Assembly (NCBI GenBank): GCA_947593355.1
Contig: CANQDO010000004.1
Location: 1-58,142 of the forward strand
Source of the DNA: an uncultured Clostridia bacterium
Lineage (GTDB): Bacteria > Bacillota > Clostridia > TANB77 > CAG-508
Direction of reading: 5' to 3'
Length of the DNA stretch: 58,142 nucleotides
Shown: positions 1 through 7,263 of the stretch, piece by piece
Layout: each line of letters opens with the position of its first letter
Numbering within the stretch: position 1 is the stretch's first letter
The notes under the pieces: model-generated
What the model was told of the DNA's origin: nothing
The model's database searches: none
The model's input: only the letters and a program-made list of their open reading frames with translations
Position numbers and translations under genes: made by a program

Positions 1-252
1 CTACTGTTTGCATTGTAGTCATCAAATCCTGGTAGTGTTCCATCATCATTTTGTTCAAATGAGCTACTGTCTGCATTGTAGTCATCAAATCCTGGTAGTG
101 TTCCATCATCATTTTGTTCAAATGAGCTACTGTCTGCATTATAATCATCAAATCCTGGTAGTGTTCCATCATCATTTTGTTCAAATGAGCTACTGTTTGC
201 ATTGTAGTCATCAAATCCTGGTAATGTATCATCAACATTTTGTGTAAAGTTA
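1..252. repeat. 63-bp tandem repeat, four copies, coding
   Basis: Copies begin at 1, 64, 127 and 190. The first three are almost identical, and the fourth drifts after its first half. The period is 21 codons, so the repeat stays in frame and encodes an acidic unit around LPGFDDYNA followed by Ser and Gln. The array may continue to the left of the window. Confidence 0.95.
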
Positions 253-1709
253 TCATCAGCTACACTTACATTTTCTTGCTGTACTTTTTTAGGTCTTCCT
301 CTTCCTCTTTTTGGTTGCAAATCTTCTTGAACTGTATTTTCTTCAGTTACATTCTTTTTAGGTCTTCCCCTTCCTCTTTTTGGTTGTGCAGAATCACCCT
401 GTACATTTTGAACTTGTACATTATTTTCTGTTGGTATTTGCTGTGTTTGATCTATTTCATTATTTTCCAGCTGATTCATCTGACTATTTACTTTAGGAAT
501 TTGTTGAATTACGCTATTATTAGCAATCTGTGGATTTTGACTTACTTGTGCATTTGCCATTTGTGGCCTTTGACTTACTTGCTCATTTGCCACTTGTGAC
601 CTTTGACTTACTTGCTCATTTGCCATTTGTGGCCTTTGACTTACTTGTGCATTTGCCATTTGTGGCCTTTGACTTACTTGCTCATTTGCCATTTGTGGTT
701 TTTGATTTACTTGTGTATTTGCCATTTGTGGTCTTTGATTTACTTGATTATTTGCCATTTGTGATACCTGCCTTTGTTGAATTTGATTATTTGGGGTATT
801 TTGCTTTGTGGTTACTTTCTTTACATTTTCTGTTGTGACTTCCGTTGGAATTATAACTGGCTTACTTAAAACTGCACTGTTCTTCTCTGTCTTTAATGAC
901 TCTATTTTTAAACCTGCCTTTTCAGCTTTCTTATCTGTTTTTTGTTGCTTTTCTTGTTTTTTATTAAATCTAGATTGTGGATTTCTATATTCATTTTGTT
1001 TATTTGCTTCTCCTGAATATGCAACTACTTGTTGATATTTAGGACAGTTAGCTTCTAATACAGCCTTTACATTCAATGGTAAAAATTTGATAATTAATCT
1101 TAATTGTCCATCTGTATATTGATTAGCAATACTATTAAAACTTTCAACATATTTTTCTTCATTTTTTCCCAATTTTTTATAGTGCGCTAATATATTTTGA
1201 ATTTCTATTTCACTAACATTGCCCTCGCTTTCTGCTTTATATTCAACTTCGTTTGAAGAAATTTTATAATATATCTTTGCTTCTTTTTTACTTCTTGGCT
1301 TATTAATTAAATTACAAACTTGCTCTATACTTCTATCTTGTCCAATTAATGCACTATAAACTCCTATTCCAAATAATTTTACTAGAATATTTTCACCCTT
1401 CGTTCTTCTGTCTGTTGAAATAAGTATTATTGGTATATCTTCACCTTGTACATTTGAAGCTTCATCACTTATACTATCTAACTTTTCAAATATAAAATTA
1501 TCTATAGTATCATAATTTTTGCTTGCAAATGGCTCTAAATCTTCGCTTACTACTATTCTATCGTATGATTTATCTTTTTGTAATTCTTTTATAATTGCGT
1601 TGAAATAGTAAACATTTTTACTAGATATAATTTCTTTATACATTTGTTGATATTTTTTTACTATTGCCTCTGATATTGACTCATTGCTAACCGCAAATAA
1701 AACTTTCAT
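1..1709 (-). CDS. TadZ/CpaE-like receiver-domain protein with AT-hooks and tandem repeats (partial, C-terminus outside window)
   Basis: Open from an ATG at 1709 to the window edge, so about 569 residues are visible and the C-terminus is missing. The start has a strong ribosome site (GGTTGGGGGGA). Residues 1-150 (MKVLFAVSNESISEAIV...) look like the degenerate receiver-like domain found at the N-terminus of TadZ/CpaE-type proteins of Clostridia; this is a resemblance, not proof. A charged region follows, then seven 11-residue Gln/Asn-rich repeats (about 313-390), two AT-hook-like motifs (KRGRGRPKK, near 441-451 and 465-475), and at least four 21-residue acidic repeats with core LPGFDDYNA. AT-hooks bind the minor groove of AT-rich DNA, which suggests nucleoid contact. 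No ATPase motif lies in the visible part. The gene starts 4 bp after a small membrane protein gene, implying one operon. Confidence 0.6.
   Translation of the reverse strand, partial: MKVLFAVSNESISEAIVKKYQQMYKEIISSKNVYYFNAIIKELQKDKSYDRIVVSEDLEPFASKNYDTIDNFIFEKLDSISDEASNVQGEDIPIILISTDRRTKGENILVKLFGIGVYSALIGQDRSIEQVCNLINKPRSKKEAKIYYKISSNEVEYKAESEGNVSEIEIQNILAHYKKLGKNEEKYVESFNSIANQYTDGQLRLIIKFLPLNVKAVLEANCPKYQQVVAYSGEANKQNEYRNPQSRFNKKQEKQQKTDKKAEKAGLKIESLKTEKNSAVLSKPVIIPTEVTTENVKKVTTKQNTPNNQIQQRQVSQMANNQVNQRPQMANTQVNQKPQMANEQVSQRPQMANAQVSQRPQMANEQVSQRSQVANEQVSQRPQMANAQVSQNPQIANNSVIQQIPKVNSQMNQLENNEIDQTQQIPTENNVQVQNVQGDSAQPKRGRGRPKKNVTEENTVQEDLQPKRGRGRPKKVQQENVSVADDNFTQNVDDTLPGFDDYNANSSSFEQNDDGTLPGFDDYNADSSSFEQNDDGTLPGFDDYNADSSSFEQNDDGTLPGFDDYNANS
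540..770. repeat. 33-bp tandem repeat, seven copies, coding
   Basis: Copies begin at 540, 573, 606, 639, 672, 705 and 738. The unit is 11 codons and encodes variants of QMANEQVSQRP within the TadZ-like gene. The last two copies are more diverged, as expected for the older edge of an array grown by slippage. Confidence 0.93.
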
Positions 1710-1713
1710 TTGT

Positions 1714-2139
1714 TTAATCCCCCCAACCTCTTACTACTATTGCAAATATTAAAGGTAATACTTGTGCAATAACAAATAATGTTACAATTGATATCATAAC
1801 AAGAAAACCTTTGTCTCTGACATCCATTTTCCTTATACCTAAAACATATTGATAAATTGCACTAATTGCAATTCCTACAAAGCAAAAAGGTATACTATAT
1901 ATTTGTATTTTATTTAATAAGTATGCTGTAAATCCATATGCATCTGAACCATATGCCTTTTTATAATCTTCTAAAGATTTTTCTTCTTTTTCTTTTAATT
2001 GTACTAATTGGCTTATTGAAGTATTTTTATCGTTAACATTGGTATTAGTTTGTTTATTTGATGTTGTATTTGATGCAAAGACTACTGTACTTACTAGCAT
2101 ACAAAATATTACTGTTACTAGTGCGACTGCCTTTTTCAT
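1714..2139 (-). CDS. Small exported or membrane protein of unknown function
   Basis: 141 residues. An N-terminal hydrophobic stretch (VALVTVIFCMLVSTVVFA, ending in an A-S-N cleavage-like site) looks like a signal peptide. A Thr/Asn/Lys-rich linker follows, then two membrane helices near residues 78-98 and 110-135. That layout recalls small two-helix subunits of secretion or conjugation machines, but no family motif is visible. The ribosome site GAAAGGAG precedes the ATG. The TadZ-like gene begins 4 bp beyond the stop, so the two are probably co-transcribed. Function unknown. Confidence 0.75.
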   Translation of the reverse strand: MKKAVALVTVIFCMLVSTVVFASNTTSNKQTNTNVNDKNTSISQLVQLKEKEEKSLEDYKKAYGSDAYGFTAYLLNKIQIYSIPFCFVGIAISAIYQYVLGIRKMDVRDKGFLVMISIVTLFVIAQVLPLIFAIVVRGWGD

Positions 2140-2290
2140 GCATTACTACTCCTTTCAGATTTTTATACAATTTATACTTATAATATAATACAATAATATC
2201 CGAAAAATAGCAAGGAAATATTTAGAATTTTTTTTATTTTTCTATATTTTTCCAATATTGTTTATATTTAATTTCTTTTAACATAAATAA

Positions 2291-2338
2291 TACCTAAATT
2301 TTGAAATAGTTTTACAAAAATTTAGGTATATTTTTTTA
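2291..2338 (-). terminator. Likely terminator downstream of sigK
   Basis: A 12-bp perfect stem (2291-2302 with 2317-2328) lies just past the sigK stop. Read on the minus strand it is followed by only a moderate run of T, while the plus strand has the stronger T-run. It may therefore also block read-through from the left. Confidence 0.5.
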
Positions 2339-3034
2339 TTCTTTTATTTCTTTTGCAAGTTTTCCTATTGCCTTTGTTTCTATTCTAGATACATAAGAAC
2401 GTGAGATTCCAAACATTTTAGCTATTTCGTTTTGTGTTTTAGGTTTTTTTCCATCTAATCCAAATCTCATTTCTATAATATCTTTTTCTCTATCTTTTAA
2501 AACTTTCTTTATATTTTTATATAATTGCTTTATTTTCATTTTTAAATCTACTTCGTCTTCTATATTTCTCTCACTATTTTCTAGCACATCTTGTAACGTT
2601 ACAACATTATCATCTTTATCTTTTCCTATTGGATCTTCTAAAGAAACTTCTGCACCTATTTTTTTAGTTGAACGTAAATACATTAAAATTTCATTTTCAA
2701 TGCATCTTGAAACATATGTTGAAAGTCTTACTTTTTTGTCTGACTTAAAGCTATTTATACCTTTTATTAAGCCTATAGTTCCAATAGAAATAAGATCATC
2801 TTGTTCTACTTTTGTTGAAGTATATTTTTTGCATATATGCGCAACTAATCTTAAGTTTCTTTCTATTAATATATTTCTTGCCTCTTCATCTCCATTTTCT
2901 AAATTTTGTATATATATTTCTTCTTCTTTAGCTGTTAATGGCTCCGGAAATAAATTATTACTTGAAATATATCCTACCACTAAAACTGCCGAATGCAAAA
3001 ATGCTAAAAAACCTGATATTGAAAGGGCTAACAT
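2336..3034 (-). CDS. sigK: Sporulation sigma factor SigK (pro-sigma-K)
   Basis: 232 residues, the usual size for pro-sigma-K. A hydrophobic N-terminal pro-sequence (about residues 1-25, LALSISGFLAFLHSAVLVVGY) is followed by FPEPL. Region 2 contains RNLRLVAHICKKY, DLISIGTIGLIKGI and STYVSRCIENEILMYLR, and region 4 contains the helix-turn-helix QNEIAKMFGISRSYVSRIE. In known spore-formers SigK directs late mother-cell genes for coat and cortex and is activated by removal of the pro-sequence. The reading frame is unbroken, so no skin-type element splits this copy. The ribosome site GGAGG precedes the start. CATATAAT at 3065-3072 on the minus strand resembles a sigma-E -10 element, but the -35 spacing is not convincing. 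Confidence 0.95.
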   Translation of the reverse strand: MLALSISGFLAFLHSAVLVVGYISSNNLFPEPLTAKEEEIYIQNLENGDEEARNILIERNLRLVAHICKKYTSTKVEQDDLISIGTIGLIKGINSFKSDKKVRLSTYVSRCIENEILMYLRSTKKIGAEVSLEDPIGKDKDDNVVTLQDVLENSERNIEDEVDLKMKIKQLYKNIKKVLKDREKDIIEMRFGLDGKKPKTQNEIAKMFGISRSYVSRIETKAIGKLAKEIKE

Positions 3035-3183
3035 GTATATACCTCCAAATTTTCACTATACAAAATTATATGAATGTATTTTCCTATTTGTGCCTGACTA
3101 AATTCATATTTTTAATTTATAAAAATAAAATAGAAAAAAAGAGGTCTTTATTTGCACCTCTTAAAATGGAAGGATTGATTTCT

Positions 3184-3636
3184 ATGTTTAAAACTTACTT
3201 AAAATCTATATTTACACCTGTTGCAATTGGAGTAATTGTTGGATTAATTATATTACCATTTATGGATTACAATTCATTACAACAGCCACCTTTAGCACCG
3301 CCTGGTATATTGTTTCCCATAGTTTGGAGCATTCTTTATGTTCTTATGGGCATATCTTATGGAATATTACAAAGTAGAAAACTTGTGGATTCTGACATTA
3401 ATTTCATATACTATTTGCAATTAATTGTGAATGCCTTATGGCCTATAATATTTTTTGTTTTTAAATGGAGATTCTTTGCTTTTATATGGATTATTATTCT
3501 TGCGATACTAATTATTGCAATGATAAAAAAATTCTACTCTAAAAATAAACTTTCTGGATTGCTACAAATACCATATCTATTATGGACATTGTTTGCTACA
3601 TATTTAAATTTATCTATTTTTTTACTTAATGGCTAA
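3184..3636 (+). CDS. tspO: TspO/MBR family membrane protein
   Basis: 150 residues with five predicted membrane helices, as in the TspO/MBR (translocator protein) family. Family features include PPGILFPIVWSILYVLMGIS in the loop 1 and helix 2 region and NALWPIIFFVFKWRFFAFIW in helices 3-4. TspO proteins bind porphyrins and related ligands, but the bacterial role is not settled. I chose the ATG at 3184 because GGAAGG stands 9 bases upstream. An in-frame ATG at 3166 would add only MEGLIS, and the open frame further upstream looks non-coding. A small hairpin (AAGAGGT/ACCTCTT) lies in the leader. The gene ends 11 bp before the DUF368 gene, suggesting a two-gene membrane operon. Confidence 0.9.
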   Translation: MFKTYLKSIFTPVAIGVIVGLIILPFMDYNSLQQPPLAPPGILFPIVWSILYVLMGISYGILQSRKLVDSDINFIYYLQLIVNALWPIIFFVFKWRFFAFIWIIILAILIIAMIKKFYSKNKLSGLLQIPYLLWTLFATYLNLSIFLLNG

Positions 3637-3647
3637 AGGAGATATAT

Positions 3648-4430
3648 ATGAAATTTTTACTTGATGTTTTTAAAGGATTTGCTATAGGTACCGGCGCAAT
3701 ACTTCCTGGAATTAGCAGTGGTGTGCTTTGTGTTATTTTTGGCATATATGAAAAATTAGTAAACAGCGTGTTAGGTCTTTTTCATGATTTTAAGAAAAAT
3801 GCTACTTTTTTATTGCCAATTATAATAGGAGTTGCTATTGGTTTTTTATTGTTTGGTAAGCTACTTAATTATGTGTTTTTTTATTATGAATCTGAATGTA
3901 AAATGTTGTTTTTAGGACTTATTTTAGGAAGTATTCCTGCTTTATTTAAAGAAGCTAATGAGAAACACAAATTTCGTCTTTCTTTTTTATTTTATACTTT
4001 AATTACTTTTGCTATTGGATTTATTTTGTTTTTATTAGAAAATAAAATGAATTTTGCCATTGTTTCTAACAACACAAACTTTCTATTTTTGTGGTTTTGT
4101 GGGTTTGCAATGTCATGTGGCATTATTATTCCGGGTGTTAGTAGTACAGTTATTTTAATATGCCTTGGAAGTTATACTATTTATTTGCAATCTATTGCTA
4201 CCTTATATTTACCTGTTCTAATTCCAATGGGGCTCGGTGTTTTGTGTGGTTGTATTTTCTTTTTAATTCTAATGCGCTTTTTGCTAAATAAGTATGCTAT
4301 TCAAACATATTATGCTATTATTGGTTTTGTATTAGGTAGTGTTTTTGTATTACTTCCTTCTTCTTACTCACTTTTTTCTTTAGTTCTTTTTGCTTTTGGT
4401 TTCTATACTGCTTTAAAATTAGAAAAATGA
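3648..4430 (+). CDS. DUF368 membrane protein, probable undecaprenyl-phosphate translocase (PopT type)
   Basis: 260 residues, strongly hydrophobic, about eight membrane helices. The two half-repeats each carry the family signature: GAILPGISSGVLCVIFGIY near residue 17 and CGIIIPGVSSTVILICLGSY near residue 160. DUF368 proteins have been shown in other bacteria to return undecaprenyl phosphate, the carrier lipid of wall synthesis, to the cytoplasmic face. The assignment here is by family. The ribosome site AAAGGAG precedes the ATG, and the gene follows tspO closely. It ends head-on against the U32 gene with a shared terminator between them. Confidence 0.88.
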   Translation: MKFLLDVFKGFAIGTGAILPGISSGVLCVIFGIYEKLVNSVLGLFHDFKKNATFLLPIIIGVAIGFLLFGKLLNYVFFYYESECKMLFLGLILGSIPALFKEANEKHKFRLSFLFYTLITFAIGFILFLLENKMNFAIVSNNTNFLFLWFCGFAMSCGIIIPGVSSTVILICLGSYTIYLQSIATLYLPVLIPMGLGVLCGCIFFLILMRFLLNKYAIQTYYAIIGFVLGSVFVLLPSSYSLFSLVLFAFGFYTALKLEK

Positions 4431-4433
4431 AAA

Positions 4434-4475
4434 AAAAGAATATTTTACCGCTTCGGCGATAAAATATTCTTTTTT
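4434..4475. terminator. Bidirectional terminator with UUCG tetraloop
   Basis: Between two convergent genes lies an AT-rich stem (AAAAGAATATTTTA pairing with TAAAATATTCTTTT) capped by CGC-TTCG-GCG, a C(UUCG)G tetraloop. A-runs and T-runs on both flanks make it work for both strands. Confidence 0.9.
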
Positions 4476-4484
4476 GTATTACAA

Positions 4485-5714
4485 TTATTTTTTTCTTCTT
4501 AAAATCCAATTTTTTTCTACTTTTATTGGTAATTTCATTTTTACTTTTTGTTCTGCTTTTCCCGGATTTACAACTTCTATTTCTTCTCCTGTTTCTATGT
4601 CCCATAGCTTTTCTATATTAAATTTATATGTTTCTATTTGATTTGGAATTAGTATTTCTAATTCATCTCCAACTTTTAATTTATTCTTTATTTCAATAAT
4701 AGTTTTTTCACCTTCAAAGTCTACTACTTTACCACCAAATTCATAGTCTGAATTATATTGCTTTCCTTCATATTCTTGAATATCTTTATTATTTCTATCA
4801 TTAAAATAAAAGGTTGTTAATCCTCTAGTTTTTGTTTTTTCTAGTTCTTTTAAATATTTTGAATAGTCATAATTTTTAGGATTTTCCATATAATCATCTA
4901 TTGCATTTCTGTATGCATTTACTACTGATGCTAAATAATATTCTGTTTTTAATCTGCCTTCTATTTTTAAACTATCTATACCCATTTGTATTATTTCAGG
5001 AATTTCTTTAATTAAGCATAAGTCTTTTGATGAAAATATGTATGTACCTTTTTCATCATGTTCTACTGGCATTAAATTTCCTGGATTATTTGTTTCTTCA
5101 ACATATACATTATATGCCCATCTACAACTTTGTGCGCAATCTCCTAAATTTGCACTTCTTCCTGCTAAAAAATCACTTAAAAAGCACCTTCCCGAATAGC
5201 CAAAACAAATAGCACCATGAATAAATATTTCCACTTCTAGGTCATCTGGTTTATTTGCCATTAATTCTTTTATTTGCTCTTTATTCATTTCTCTTCCTAA
5301 AATTACTCTTTTAGCGCCATTGTCATACCAAAATTTGCTTGTATGGTAACTTATAACATTAGCTTGTGTACTAATGTGAATATCTACATTTGGTGCGTAT
5401 TCTTTTAAAATTTGTATTACTCCACCATCAGAGGCAATTATTCCATCTGGCTTTATTTCATTTAGTTTTTTAGCTACTTTTATAATTTCCTCATATTTTT
5501 CATCCCAAGCAAAAATATTCATAGCTACATATGCTTTTTTTCCTATGCTATGTGCATATAATATAGTTTTTTCTACATCATCATCTTCTACGTCTACCCT
5601 TGTTCTTAAAGATAAACTTTTGGTACCCATATATACTGCATCTGCTCCATACAAAAAAGCTATTTTTGCTTTTTCAAAAGAACCTGCGGGAGCTAACAAT
5701 TCTGGTTTTTTCAT
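4485..5714 (-). CDS. trhP: U32 family protein, probable tRNA uridine-34 hydroxylation protein (TrhP/YrrO-like)
   Basis: 409 residues. It begins PELLAPAGSFEKAKIAFLYGADAVY, the usual U32 opening. The U32 signature sits near residue 165 (EIFIHGAICFGYSGRC, then LSDFLAGRSANLGDC and QSCRW), supplying the Cys cluster. A C-terminal beta-barrel region follows (about 330-409). In Bacillus subtilis, YrrN/YrrO work with TrmR to make 5-hydroxy- and then 5-methoxyuridine at tRNA position 34. Here trmR lies 36 bp upstream on the same strand, supporting that role over a protease. I prefer the ATG at 5714 (AAAGG 8 bases upstream) to the GTG at 5723. No YrrN-like partner is in view. Confidence 0.88.
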   Translation of the reverse strand: MKKPELLAPAGSFEKAKIAFLYGADAVYMGTKSLSLRTRVDVEDDDVEKTILYAHSIGKKAYVAMNIFAWDEKYEEIIKVAKKLNEIKPDGIIASDGGVIQILKEYAPNVDIHISTQANVISYHTSKFWYDNGAKRVILGREMNKEQIKELMANKPDDLEVEIFIHGAICFGYSGRCFLSDFLAGRSANLGDCAQSCRWAYNVYVEETNNPGNLMPVEHDEKGTYIFSSKDLCLIKEIPEIIQMGIDSLKIEGRLKTEYYLASVVNAYRNAIDDYMENPKNYDYSKYLKELEKTKTRGLTTFYFNDRNNKDIQEYEGKQYNSDYEFGGKVVDFEGEKTIIEIKNKLKVGDELEILIPNQIETYKFNIEKLWDIETGEEIEVVNPGKAEQKVKMKLPIKVEKNWILRRKK

Positions 5715-5750
5715 TTTCTTCACCTTTTCTATATAATTTTACATACTATA

Positions 5751-6371
5751 TTAGGAAATCTTCTTCCACCTTGATATAGCAAGTCCATCTCCTACCTCTA
5801 AAATTTCAGTTTCTAAATCTGGATTACTTGTTGATTCTGCTATATATTCTCTTAAATTTCTTACCGCTGTACGTTGCTTGTGTTTGTTGTAATCACTCAT
5901 TACATAACCCTTATATAAAATGTTGTCTGCAAGTATCACTCCATTTTCATTTAATAACCTTAAAGCCTCCTTCAAGAAAAATGGATATTTACCTTTTGCA
6001 GCATCTATAAATATTACATCATATTTTTCTGTTAAAGTTGGCAATATTTCTACTGCATCACCTTGCAAAACATTTATACTTTTTTCTAATTTCATTTGCT
6101 TTATATTTTCTATTGCCTCTTCTGCTCTTTGCTCATCTCTTTCTATTGTGTCTATTGTTCCTTGATTAATTAAATATTTAGAAAAGCATATTGCTGAATA
6201 ACCTACTGCAGTACCTATTTCTAGTATTCTTTGAGGCTTTATTTCTAAAAGTACTTTATCTACTACTTCTAATGTATCATCCATTATAATTGGTATATGC
6301 TCATCTAAAGCCTTTTTCTTAATTATACTTAATTTTTCTTCATTTATATTTTTACCTTGCAATATTTTCAC
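5751..6371 (-). CDS. trmR: tRNA 5-hydroxyuridine O-methyltransferase TrmR
   Basis: 206 residues from the GTG at 6371, which has AGAGG at good spacing. An in-frame ATG at 6395 would overlap the previous gene's stop. The fold is a class I SAM-dependent O-methyltransferase: ILEIGTAVGYSAICFS (motif I, SAM binding), TIDTIERDEQRAEEA (acidic residue for the ribose), YDVIFIDAAKG (motif with the metal-binding Asp) and VILADNILYKGYV. TrmR (YrrM) methylates 5-hydroxyuridine at tRNA position 34 to 5-methoxyuridine. The adjacent U32 gene would make its substrate. A generic catechol-type methyltransferase is the alternative, but the gene order favours TrmR. Confidence 0.88.
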   Translation of the reverse strand: MKILQGKNINEEKLSIIKKKALDEHIPIIMDDTLEVVDKVLLEIKPQRILEIGTAVGYSAICFSKYLINQGTIDTIERDEQRAEEAIENIKQMKLEKSINVLQGDAVEILPTLTEKYDVIFIDAAKGKYPFFLKEALRLLNENGVILADNILYKGYVMSDYNKHKQRTAVRNLREYIAESTSNPDLETEILEVGDGLAISRWKKIS

Positions 6372-6384
6372 TATTATTACACCT

Positions 6385-7182
6385 CTATTTTTCATTACCT
6401 TCTACTGCACTTTTCTCTTTAGTTCCCTTATCTTTAACTATATCAGCTAGAAATTGCTTTTCTTCACTATTCCAGTCATCAACTTGTGAATAAGCATATA
6501 CTAATAACATAAAACCTTGTCTATCATAATATTTTTTGTACATTGTTAATCCTAATTTCATTGCCCTGCCTTTATTATGAAATTGTTCTAACTTTCTTGT
6601 TATCATGGCAACTTTATGTTTATCTAATTCACCTGCTTCAAATTTTCTTTGTACTTCATCCATATATTTTTCTTGTTCTTGCCATTCTTTTTGCTTTTTT
6701 TCTTGCTTTTCTTTTTCATACAATTCTAGATATTTTTTATTGTCAATTCTTTTCCTAAATTCTGCTATTCTATTTTCAATTGTTTTATATGCCTTATCAG
6801 ATTTATCTATAGTTTCCAAGATTTCATCAAGTTCACCTATTGCAACTTCTTTTTCTTCTGTAAGCATATAATATAGGTCTGAAATAAATAAAGCAGACTG
6901 TATTTTATCAGGATATTTATATAATTTTTCTTTAACTTTCTCTATATTTCTTTTAGTTATTTTTCCATTTAAAAATTGATTTTGTAAATAAGCCATATAT
7001 TCTTCTTGCTCCGCAAGAGTATAACCTTCTTCTTTATTTTCTAGTGCATAATCATTTTGACTTTTTTCTACATCAGAAATTTTATTCCCTTTTTGAATCA
7101 TTCCACTCATTAAAGTAGCTTTTCTTTTTTTATCATAAAAATCTTTCATATTTTTAAATTTTTCATGATCTAATTTTTTCAT
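6385..7182 (-). CDS. Unknown Lys/Glu-rich coiled-coil protein in the trmR-trhP operon
   Basis: 265 residues from the ATG at 7182 (GAAAGGA upstream); the open frame continues 21 codons further but without a better site. It is rich in Lys, Glu and Gln, with likely helical or coiled-coil segments near 60-110 and 145-200 (KEKQEKKQKEWQEQEKYM). No signal peptide, membrane helix or catalytic motif is visible. The stop is 13 bp before trmR, so it is probably the first gene of a trmR-trhP operon. I do not recognise the family. Confidence 0.75.
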   Translation of the reverse strand: MKKLDHEKFKNMKDFYDKKRKATLMSGMIQKGNKISDVEKSQNDYALENKEEGYTLAEQEEYMAYLQNQFLNGKITKRNIEKVKEKLYKYPDKIQSALFISDLYYMLTEEKEVAIGELDEILETIDKSDKAYKTIENRIAEFRKRIDNKKYLELYEKEKQEKKQKEWQEQEKYMDEVQRKFEAGELDKHKVAMITRKLEQFHNKGRAMKLGLTMYKKYYDRQGFMLLVYAYSQVDDWNSEEKQFLADIVKDKGTKEKSAVEGNEK

Positions 7183-7218
7183 ATAAATTTCCTTTCTAAA
7201 GTACCCTATTTTTACCAC

Positions 7219-7260
7219 AAAAAGGTCAAACTGTGTATCATACAATTTTGACCTTTTTTA
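7219..7260 (-). terminator. Terminator downstream of typA
   Basis: Stem AAAAAGGTCAAA (7219-7230) pairs with TTTTGACCTTTTT (7247-7259). The T-rich end on the minus strand directly follows the typA stop codon. Confidence 0.85.
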
Positions 7261-7263
7261 TTT

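Noticed and set aside
1..252. CRISPR-like regular repeats
   Set aside because: The repeats are adjacent without spacers, have a period of 63 bp and keep a reading frame on the minus strand.
8..1035. Open frames on the plus strand opposite the TadZ-like gene
   Set aside because: They follow the repeat period of the minus-strand gene, lack ribosome sites, and are low-complexity Leu/His/Phe strings.
2336..3034. A skin-type element interrupting sigK
   Set aside because: The frame is continuous from pro-sequence to region 4 with no gap or recombinase nearby.
2938..3183. Upstream extension of the TspO protein
   Set aside because: It overlaps sigK and its leader on the other strand and reads as non-coding. 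GGAAGG marks the start at 3184.
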